From positions 2,128,501-2,192,500 of the forward strand of contig NZ_CP024307.1 in the NCBI RefSeq assembly GCF_002944405.1: a stretch of 64,000 bases of DNA. Direction: 5' to 3'. The position numbers and the translations under genes are program-made. The notes under the pieces are model-generated. The model was not told the origin of the DNA. It saw nothing but the letters and a program-made list of their open reading frames with translations, and made no database searches. Shown here piece by piece: positions 17,403 to 24,918 of the stretch (position 1 is its first letter; every line of letters begins with the position of its first letter). This stretch comes from Sinorhizobium fredii (GTDB lineage Bacteria > Pseudomonadota > Alphaproteobacteria > Rhizobiales > Rhizobiaceae).

Positions 17403-18701
17403 TCAATTGCGGCGCGATCCGACGCCCGCCAGCGTGTCCGTCCAGCGTCGGAACAAGGCGCTGGCGTTAACTCCGCCGAAGCCGAAGCCGTTGGAGATCG
17501 CGTAGTCCATCTCCATTGGCCGAGCCTGGTTCGCAACGATGTCGATCCCGTCGCCGGCCGGATCGGGAGCGTTCAGGTTGAGAGTCGGCGGGGCCACCTG
17601 GTCCTTAAGCGCCAGGATTGTGAAGATGGCCTCAAGCCCGCCGGCAGCTCCGAGCAGGTGCCCGGTCGCCGACTTCGTTCCGCTGACAGCGACGCTGAAA
17701 TCGGTGCCAAAGACCCTCTTGATCGCGGCGATTTCTCCCAGGTCGCCAATTGGCGTCGAGGTCGCGTGCGCATTGAGGTGGCGAATCTCGCGCGGTGAAA
17801 TTCCGGCCTGGGCAATCGCGATCTCCATGGCGCGGCGCGCGCCGTCGCCGTCCTCGGGACCGGACGTGACGTGGTGGGCATCCGCTGTCGTGCCGTAGCC
17901 GACGAGCTCGGCGAGCGGTTTCGCACCGCGCGCAAGCGCGTGACTGAGCGCCTCGATGACCAGGATGCCGGCGCCTTCGCCCATGACGAAGCCGTCACGC
18001 AACATGTCGAAGGGGCGTGAGGCCCGATCAGGCGTTTCATTAAAGCCGGTCGAAAGAGAGCGTGCCGCGGCAAAACCACCGAGGCTGACGATATTCATGC
18101 ACGCTTCCGTTCCGCCGCACACGGCGATGTCGGCCTCATTGGCGCGGATAAGACGAGCCGCATCGCCGATCGCCTGAATGCCGGCCGCGCACGCGGTCAC
18201 CGGCGCGCCGATCGGCCCTTTGAAACCGTAACGGATGGAAATCTGTCCAGCTGCCAGGTTCACCAGGAATGACGGCACGGTGAACGGTGAAAGACGCCGG
18301 ACACCGCGCTGATCGACCGTTCGCACCGCCTCAGTTATGGCCGGAAACCCGCCGATGCCCGACGCGATGATCGTCGCGGTCCGGGTCCGGTCATCTTCCG
18401 AACCCGGCTTCCATCCCGCCTGCTTAAGCGCCTCTTCTGCCGCCGCCAATGCGAAGAGAATGAACCGGTCTACCTTGCGCTGATCCTTTGGAGCAAAGAC
18501 GGTATTCGGATCGAAGCCTGCATCGGGGTCTTCTTCCAGGGAGGGCACCGTTCCACCGACCTTCGCCGGCAGGTCTCTCACGATATCATCCGCAAGCCGC
18601 CGGATGCCCGAACGGCCAGACAAGAGCCGAGACCAGGAAGTCGTCACGTTGGCTCCGAGGGGGCTGACGGCTCCCATCCCTGTGATAACGATACGACGCA
18701 T
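17403..18701 (-). CDS. beta-ketoacyl-ACP synthase II (FabF-like)
   Basis: 432 residues, full-length KAS II type. The active Cys is in VTACAAGIQAIGDA near residue 171, and the two His residues are in NAHATSTPIGD near 310 and KSATGHLLGAAGG near 347. VITGMGAVSPLG begins the protein. The start at 18701 is chosen because GGAG lies 5 bases upstream; the ATG at 18719 has none. Core fabF normally sits in a fatty-acid operon, so a copy next to a TetR, an SDR and an RND pump is probably an accessory ketosynthase for a special acyl product. Confidence 0.9.
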   Translation of the reverse strand: MRRIVITGMGAVSPLGANVTTSWSRLLSGRSGIRRLADDIVRDLPAKVGGTVPSLEEDPDAGFDPNTVFAPKDQRKVDRFILFALAAAEEALKQAGWKPGSEDDRTRTATIIASGIGGFPAITEAVRTVDQRGVRRLSPFTVPSFLVNLAAGQISIRYGFKGPIGAPVTACAAGIQAIGDAARLIRANEADIAVCGGTEACMNIVSLGGFAAARSLSTGFNETPDRASRPFDMLRDGFVMGEGAGILVIEALSHALARGAKPLAELVGYGTTADAHHVTSGPEDGDGARRAMEIAIAQAGISPREIRHLNAHATSTPIGDLGEIAAIKRVFGTDFSVAVSGTKSATGHLLGAAGGLEAIFTILALKDQVAPPTLNLNAPDPAGDGIDIVANQARPMEMDYAISNGFGFGGVNASALFRRWTDTLAGVGSRRN

Positions 18702-18872
18702 GTGATCTCCAACTGTCATTGTGTTTCATCCGTCTGCATGCCGAGCAGACGCTCGATCGGGATCCATTTCGGCAACCGTGTTCTCCGGATGGTCTCGGAA
18801 CGTGCTTCAGGCCCGAGCGGGCAAGAATCCGTGAACTCATCGTGCGAACGCCGTTGGCGGGAAGTGGATATC

Positions 18873-19460
18873 TCACGTGTTTCTTGCGGAGGCGGCGATC
18901 CGACGAACTTCGTCCGCGGCTGCCGCAAGAAAGCGCTGCGACATCTCTTCCTCGTTCAAGATACGAGAGATCGTCACGGCACCCACCATCAGCGACAGCA
19001 TTGCCATGGCTTTTTCAGAGGATTTGGGACTTTTCGTCTCCTCCATCAGTTCGTTGAGGATCTGCAGATGCGCTTGAATTCCATCCTGGAACGGGGCTCT
19101 CACCTCCTCGGTTTGGCGCGCCGCATCGGCGCCAAGCGCCACCAAGGGGCAGCCGTCGCCCTTTTCTTCGCGATGGCCGGTCGACAGGTAGAGCTCGATA
19201 ACGGCCTCAAGGGGATCAGGGCTTGCCGCAGCAACAGACGACCATCTGCGGGTCGCGTGCTCCATCGCCCGCCTTGAGGCCTGTGCCGCAAGATCGTCCT
19301 TGGATTCGAACTGCTTGTAGAATCCGCCCTGCGTGAGGCCGGCCCCCTTCATCAGATCCTTAAGTCCGATGCCATCAAAGCCGTGCTCTCGAAAAAGCCG
19401 GCTCGCCACGTTGATGACCGCTTCGCGATTTGCCTCCGCCTGGGCTCGGCTAACTCTCAT
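18873..19460 (-). CDS. TetR/AcrR family transcriptional regulator
   Basis: 195 residues. The N-terminal HTH is complete: ANREAVINVASRLFREHGFDGIGLKDLMKGAGLTQGGFYKQF, with the Gly-Gly-Phe-Tyr recognition helix. The C-terminal ligand domain contains GCPLVALGADA, a variant seen in a TetR subgroup that often controls SDR and efflux genes. GGAGG lies 7 bases before the ATG. Divergent from the RND operon with a palindrome over the likely -10 of that promoter, so repression of efflux, and possibly of its own fabF-SDR operon, is expected. Ligand unknown. Confidence 0.9.
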   Translation of the reverse strand: MRVSRAQAEANREAVINVASRLFREHGFDGIGLKDLMKGAGLTQGGFYKQFESKDDLAAQASRRAMEHATRRWSSVAAASPDPLEAVIELYLSTGHREEKGDGCPLVALGADAARQTEEVRAPFQDGIQAHLQILNELMEETKSPKSSEKAMAMLSLMVGAVTISRILNEEEMSQRFLAAAADEVRRIAASARNT

Positions 19461-19485
19461 TGATCGACCTCCAAATAGATTTCAC

Positions 19486-19525
19486 TTGACATCTATATCA
19501 CATTTAGATTTAGATCGCAATCTAA
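19486..19525 (+). promoter_or_regulatory. RND operon promoter with overlapping TetR operator
   Basis: TTGACA at 19486-19491 and TTAGAT at 19510-19515, 18 bases apart, fit a sigma-70 promoter for the efflux operon. TTAGAT-CGCA-ATCTAA (19510-19525) is a perfect 6-base-arm palindrome covering the -10 box. A wider pair, TTAGATT (19504-19510) and AATCTAA (19519-19525), shares its right arm. Binding by the divergent TetR is inference. Confidence 0.6.
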
Positions 19526-19560
19526 TTGAACGCGGCGCCCGTTAACAAGGGTCATCTGAC

Positions 19561-20676
19561 ATGAAGCGCAAATTTCTTCTCACATCGATCGGCCTTGTGG
19601 CTGCAGCCGGGGGCGCGGCATATGCGTTCATCGTCGAACCATCGGGAGTCGAGGCGGCAGCCGCAGATCCTCGCGTCGCGCCGCCCCTCGTGAGCCTGGT
19701 GGAAGCGAAAAGGCCGGAGACGGCCCAGCGCAGTTTTACAGGCACGATCGCGGCCCGGGTCGAGAGCAACCTCGGCTTTCGTGTACCCGGCAAGATCATC
19801 CAACGCTATGTGGACGTCGGCGAGCAGATCAGGGCCGGTCAACCCCTGATGCGCATCGATGAGACCGATCTCCGTCTTGCGCTTACGGCAAAACGCAATG
19901 CAGTCGTCGCAGCTCGGGCTGTCGTGGTCCAGGCGGAAGCGGACGAAAGGCGTTACGCCGCGCTGGTGAAAGGCGGATTGGCCGCGACGCCCCAGCGCTA
20001 TGAGCAAGCAAAGTCTGCACTCGACACTGCTACCGCCCAACTTGCTGCGGCGGAAGCGGAAGCGAAAGTCGCAGAAAACGAGGCAACCTACTCTCTGCTG
20101 GTTGCCGACAGCGATGGAACCGTTGTGGAGACGCTCGGGGAGCCGGGGCAGGTCGTCGCAGCCGGACAGACCGTGATCAGGCTTGCCCAAGCTGGACCTC
20201 GTGAGGCGCTTGTTTGGCTCCCGGAATCTCTCCGCCCGCAGATCGGCGAAATAGCCGGGGCCAGTATCTACGGAAATGAAAGCCGGCAAGACAAGGCACG
20301 GCTTCGTCAGATCTCTGATGCGGCTGACCCTCGAACCCGGACCTATGAGGCGCGCTGGGTGTTGGACGGCGCCGCAGCGTCAGCCCCGCTTGGCGCGACA
20401 GTTACGATCAAAATCTCCAATGGCAGTGGGCAAACGCATGCAGCGGTGCCCGTAGGCGCCGTTTTGGATGACGGCAGCCGAACCGGCGTCTGGATCTTCG
20501 ATGAAAAATCTTCGACCGTCCACTTCCGGCAGGTGGAAATCGAACACATCGGCGAAGAGATCGCAGTGGTTTCCAGTCTGAAGGCAGGCGAGCCCGTCGT
20601 CGCTCTGGGAGCGCATCTGCTGCAGGACGGCGCGGGTGTGCGTACAGGCGTGCAAAAGGCAGAGGCGGCAAACTGA
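19561..20676 (+). CDS. RND efflux periplasmic adaptor subunit
   Basis: 371 residues. An N-terminal membrane or signal segment (LTSIGLVAAAGGAAYAFIV) precedes the lipoyl-like halves: ESNLGFRVPGKIIQRYVDVGEQIRAGQPLMRID and, after a coiled-coil hairpin of about 70 residues, SDGTVVETLGEPGQVVAAGQ. The beta-barrel and membrane-proximal part ends in GEPVVALGAHLLQDGAGV. This is the MFP/HlyD-like adaptor that links an RND pump to an outer-membrane channel. Its stop overlaps the pump start (TGATG). No outer-membrane factor is encoded nearby. Confidence 0.92.
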   Translation: MKRKFLLTSIGLVAAAGGAAYAFIVEPSGVEAAAADPRVAPPLVSLVEAKRPETAQRSFTGTIAARVESNLGFRVPGKIIQRYVDVGEQIRAGQPLMRIDETDLRLALTAKRNAVVAARAVVVQAEADERRYAALVKGGLAATPQRYEQAKSALDTATAQLAAAEAEAKVAENEATYSLLVADSDGTVVETLGEPGQVVAAGQTVIRLAQAGPREALVWLPESLRPQIGEIAGASIYGNESRQDKARLRQISDAADPRTRTYEARWVLDGAAASAPLGATVTIKISNGSGQTHAAVPVGAVLDDGSRTGVWIFDEKSSTVHFRQVEIEHIGEEIAVVSSLKAGEPVVALGAHLLQDGAGVRTGVQKAEAAN

Positions 20677-23600
20677 TGACCTTCAATCTTTCCGCACTCG
20701 CCGTCCGCGAGCGAGCCGTCACCCTGTTCTTCATCGTCCTTTTGGCTGCCGCCGGCGCCTATGCCTTCGTCAAGCTGGGACGAGCTGAAGATCCTTCGTT
20801 CACCATCAAGACACTTACCGTCACGTCCGTCTGGCCGGGCGCGACCGCGCGTGAGATGCAGGATCTTGTCGCTGAGAAGCTCGAGAAACGCATTCAGGAA
20901 CTCACCTGGTACGACCGGGTCGAGACAACAACCCGGCCGGGATACGCGTTCTTGACCGTCACGTTGAAGGACAGCACGCCGCCCAGTGCAGTTGAGGAAG
21001 AGTTCTACCAGGCACGAAAGAAGCTCGGAGACGAAGCCCGCAACCTTCCCCAAGGCGTGTTCGGCCCGTTTGTGAATGACGAATATTCGGACGTCAGCTT
21101 CGCGCTTTACGCGCTCAAGGCCAAGGGTATGCCGATGCGTGACCTTGTGCGGCAGGCCGAAACCATTCGCCAGGATCTCCTTCATGTACCCGGCGTCAAA
21201 AAGATCAACATACTGGGCGAACGGCCGGAGCAGATTTTTGTCGAGTTCTCCTATGCCAAGCTGGCTACTCTCGGGATCTCGGCACAAGACATCGCAGCCG
21301 CTTTGCAGCGACGCAATACCGTGACCCCGGCAGGATCGATCGACACGCGCGGGCCGCAGGTTTTCATTCGGTTCGACGGTGCCTATGACAGCATCCAGTC
21401 GATAGCCGACACGCCGATCGTTGCAGCCGGACGCACGCTGAAGCTCTCAGATTTTGCAGAAGTGCGCCGCGGCTATGAGGATCCGGCCACCTATCTCATT
21501 CGGCATGACGGCGAGCCCGCCATCATGCTTGGGGTTGTGATGCAGCAAGGCTGGAACGGCCTCGAACTCGGAAAAGCGTTGGAAGAACGATCTTCCGCGA
21601 TCGCCCAAACCCTGCCGCTCGGCATGACGCTTGCGAAAGTCAGTGATCAGGCAGTCAACATCCATGAAGCCGTCGGCGAGTTCATGCTGAAATTCGCAAT
21701 GGCACTCGGCGTCGTGCTGTTTGTCAGCCTCGTCAGCCTCGGTTGGCGCGTCGGTATCGTCGTCGCTCTCGCAGTTCCGCTGACGCTCGGTGTCGTCTTC
21801 CTCATCATGCTGGAAACCGGGCGCTTTTTCGACCGCATTACACTCGGCGCGTTGATCCTGGCGCTCGGTCTGCTCGTTGACGATGCCATCATCGCCATTG
21901 AGGTCATGGTGGTAAAGATGGAAGAAGGCATGGACCGCATCAAGGCGGCCGCCTATGCCTGGAGCCATACGGCAGCGCCCATGCTATCCGGCACACTCGT
22001 GACGATCATTGGGCTGATGCCGGTGGGATTCGCCCGATCCACCGCCGGCGAATATGCAGGCAACATCTTCTGGATCGTCGGATTCGCTTTGATCGTCTCA
22101 TGGTTCGTCGCGGTCATTTTCACGCCCTACCTCGGCGTCAAGATGCTGCCCGCAATCAAGCCAGTGGAAGGCGGCCATCACGCCATCTACAACACTCCCA
22201 ATTACCGGCGCCTTCGCAGTCTCATCGAGTTCGCAGTCCGTCACAAATTCTTGACCTGCGGTCTCGTCGGCGTTGTCATGGCCGTCTCCGTCCTCGGCAT
22301 GGGGTCCGTAAAGCAGCAGTTCTTCCCGACCTCGGACCGTCCCGAGGTTCTTGTGGAAGTTCGGCTGCCTGAAGGCACGAGCATCGAGACGACCACGGCC
22401 ACCGTCAAGAAACTCGAACGCTGGCTGCAGGACCAGCCCGAGGCGAAGATCGCGACCAGCTACATCGGTCAGGGTGCGCCGCGATTCTTCTTCGCCATGG
22501 CACCGGAATTGCCGGATCCCGCATTCGCCAAGATCGTGGTGCTGACGCCCGATGCCCATGCACGCGAGGCTTTGAAGCATCGCCTGCGGGCAGCCGTCTC
22601 CAGTGGCCTCGCTCCCGAAGCCTCCGTGCGTGTCACACAGTTGGTGTTCGGTCCCTACACACCGTTCCCGGTTGAGTTCCGAATCATGGGCCCGGATCCA
22701 GATCAGTTGTACAGGATTTCCGAGCAGGCCCTCGCCATCATGAAGAGTGTGCCGGATGTTCGCCAGGCGAACCGCGACTGGGGCAATCGCACGCCCGTTC
22801 TGCGCTTCATTCCTGATCAAGAGCGATTAAACCTGATCGGCCTTTCTCCTGCAGAGGCTGCTCAGCAGATGCAATTGCTGCTGAGCGGGGTACCCATCAC
22901 GCAGGTCCGCGAGAATATCCGCAACGTGCCTGTCATCGCACGGAGTGCTGGCGAAAACCGCCTTGATCCGTCGAGATTGGCAGATTTCTCGCTGATGAGC
23001 AGGGATGGCCGACCAATTCCGCTCGACCAGATTGGCCACTCCGAGGTCCGCTTCGAGGAGCCGATCATGAAGCGCCGTGACCGCACTCCGGTCGTCACCA
23101 TCCGCTCTGACATCAACGAGGCGACCCAGCCACCGGAAGTATCGCAGGAAATTCTCAAAGCTCTTCAGCCATTGATCGCCACGCTTCCTGTCGGGTATCG
23201 GATCGAAATGGGCGGAAATATCGAAGAGTCCCTCAAGGCAAATGTCGCACTCGTCCAGATTTTCCCTGCCATGATTGCCGCCATGCTGATCGTCATCATC
23301 CTCCAGGTTCGGAGCCTGTCGACGATGACGATGGTGATGCTGACGGGGCCGCTCGGTCTTGCCGGGGTGGTTCCGGTGCTGCTCCTCTTCAATCAGCCGT
23401 TTGGCTTCAATGCCATTCTCGGGTTGATAGGACTGGCCGGCATCCTGATGCGGAACACCCTGATATTGACGGAGCAGATCAAGGAGAACCAGGCGGCCGG
23501 TCTCGATGACTATCATGCGGTTATCGAAGCGACTGTGCAGAGGACGAGGCCCGTCATCCTGACAGCCCTCGCTGCAGTCCTCGCCTTCATCCCGCTGACC

Positions 23601-23786
23601 CACTCGGTGTTCTGGGGATCCATGGCCTATACCCTGATCGGCGGCACGGCGGTCGGCACGGTGCTGATCCTGCTGTTCCTGCCGGCGCTCTACGCGACGT
23701 GGTTCCGGATCAAGCCGACTGCAGATGAGATCCATGAGGTGTCGACGGAGGAGCCGAAAGTACGCATAGCGCTGGCGGCCGAGTAG
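20676..23786 (+). CDS. RND efflux permease (AcrB family)
   Basis: 1036 residues, the normal RND pump size, with the duplicated 6-helix layout and two large periplasmic loops. The proton-relay Asp pair is in LGLLVDDAIIAIE near residue 402, and the partner Lys/Thr region lies late in the second half (NTLILTEQIKE, RPVILTALAAVLAFIPL). Moves toxic or signalling compounds out using the proton gradient. Translationally coupled to its adaptor. The substrate class is not readable, but the divergent FabF/SDR unit makes acyl compounds or their analogues worth testing. Confidence 0.93.
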   Translation: MTFNLSALAVRERAVTLFFIVLLAAAGAYAFVKLGRAEDPSFTIKTLTVTSVWPGATAREMQDLVAEKLEKRIQELTWYDRVETTTRPGYAFLTVTLKDSTPPSAVEEEFYQARKKLGDEARNLPQGVFGPFVNDEYSDVSFALYALKAKGMPMRDLVRQAETIRQDLLHVPGVKKINILGERPEQIFVEFSYAKLATLGISAQDIAAALQRRNTVTPAGSIDTRGPQVFIRFDGAYDSIQSIADTPIVAAGRTLKLSDFAEVRRGYEDPATYLIRHDGEPAIMLGVVMQQGWNGLELGKALEERSSAIAQTLPLGMTLAKVSDQAVNIHEAVGEFMLKFAMALGVVLFVSLVSLGWRVGIVVALAVPLTLGVVFLIMLETGRFFDRITLGALILALGLLVDDAIIAIEVMVVKMEEGMDRIKAAAYAWSHTAAPMLSGTLVTIIGLMPVGFARSTAGEYAGNIFWIVGFALIVSWFVAVIFTPYLGVKMLPAIKPVEGGHHAIYNTPNYRRLRSLIEFAVRHKFLTCGLVGVVMAVSVLGMGSVKQQFFPTSDRPEVLVEVRLPEGTSIETTTATVKKLERWLQDQPEAKIATSYIGQGAPRFFFAMAPELPDPAFAKIVVLTPDAHAREALKHRLRAAVSSGLAPEASVRVTQLVFGPYTPFPVEFRIMGPDPDQLYRISEQALAIMKSVPDVRQANRDWGNRTPVLRFIPDQERLNLIGLSPAEAAQQMQLLLSGVPITQVRENIRNVPVIARSAGENRLDPSRLADFSLMSRDGRPIPLDQIGHSEVRFEEPIMKRRDRTPVVTIRSDINEATQPPEVSQEILKALQPLIATLPVGYRIEMGGNIEESLKANVALVQIFPAMIAAMLIVIILQVRSLSTMTMVMLTGPLGLAGVVPVLLLFNQPFGFNAILGLIGLAGILMRNTLILTEQIKENQAAGLDDYHAVIEATVQRTRPVILTALAAVLAFIPLTHSVFWGSMAYTLIGGTAVGTVLILLFLPALYATWFRIKPTADEIHEVSTEEPKVRIALAAE

Positions 23787-23929
23787 TGCCCGGCCGCCGC
23801 TGAGACCGGTCAGCCGCCGCGCGCCGGCCTTGACTGAACACGACACACGGCCGGCCCGCGATCATAGCGCTTACAGGATGATCGTCCGGCTGGGTCCGGC
23901 AGATCCGTTCATCCGCTCTGGAGACATTC

Positions 23930-24670
23930 ATGAATTATCCGGACCGACCGGGAACTTATACCGACAGTTTGCGGGCGCGCATCCTGGACGTGGCGGAAGA
24001 GCACTTCCACCGCATCGGTCATCAGTAGACATCGATGGCCGACATCGCCACCGAACTCGGCATGAGTCGAGCCAATATCTACCGCTTTTTCCCTTCCAAA
24101 GATGCGATCAGCGAGTCCGTCTGCGGCCGGATTTTGAGCCGGGCCGCCGACGTGGCCGTTGCGATCGCGAGCAGGAACGTGCCGGCCTTGGAGAAGCTCG
24201 AGCAGATCCTGAGCGCGGTTCACCACCACAATAAGATGCAGTTGACCGAGGAAAAGCGCATGCATGCCCTTGTTGCGACGGCCGCGCGGGAAGACTGGCC
24301 GGTCATCAAGGCGCATGAGGAGCGGATGATGACGATCCTGGAGGCGATCGTCCGCGAAGGCAAAGAGGCGGACGAGTTCGAGGTCGAAGATCCCGCTGAA
24401 ACGGCGTGTGCGGTCAACACCGCGTTCACGCCGTTCTTCCACCCGATTCTGATCGAGCACTCTGTTCGACGCGGCGAAGACACCGAAGCGGCCCTGCGCG
24501 AGCAGTTCCGCTTTATCCAGAAGGCTCTCGGCCAGAGGTTGAAGGGATCGGGACTATTTGAGGAATGCACGAACCTCTCCGTTTATGTCGCCCGCGGCGA
24601 AGCGTGGCCCGCATACAAGCGTGCTTTCGACGCCCAGTTGGCGGTTTTCACCGCCGCATCGAGCGGCTGA
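23930..24670 (+). pseudogene. TetR family regulator interrupted by an amber codon
   Basis: Read from the ATG at 23930, the frame gives a typical TetR N-terminus (SLRARILDVAEEHFHRIGHQ), then TAG at 24026-24028, then continues as TSMADIATELGMSRANIYRFFPSKDA and a full ligand domain to the stop at 24670. The codon is normally Lys or similar, so one base change (AAG to TAG) would explain it. An in-frame ATG at 24035, seven bases after the stop, could allow re-initiation, but that product lacks HTH helix 1 and would probably not bind DNA. It follows the RND genes and may be their former second regulator. A sequencing error cannot be excluded. Confidence 0.75.
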
Positions 24671-24864
24671 CCAAGGTTCGCTCTGGGGCGTGTACGCAGC
24701 GGCTTCAAACGTACGCACCCTCGACGACAGCAACGGGTCGACAGCCGAGTTCTGCCACCCCGAGGCTCGTTGAAACTTCACGGCGCACCTCAAATTGCTG
24801 CGGCTCAGATGTCTTGCGGCAATCCCCCGGGAGTTGAAAATTGATTCTCTGATGCGCCACCAAC

Positions 24865-24890
24865 AAAACGGGGCCGGCAAACCGGCCCCG
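24865..24890 (-). terminator. terminator of the OmpA-family gene
   Basis: A perfect 9-base GC stem, CGGGGCCGG at 24869-24877 and CCGGCCCCG at 24882-24890, with a 4-base loop, followed on the minus strand by TTTTG. It sits just downstream of the OmpA gene's stop. Confidence 0.85.
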
Positions 24891-24918
24891 ATTAAAAACA
24901 TGGCATTCGTCCGCGCTG

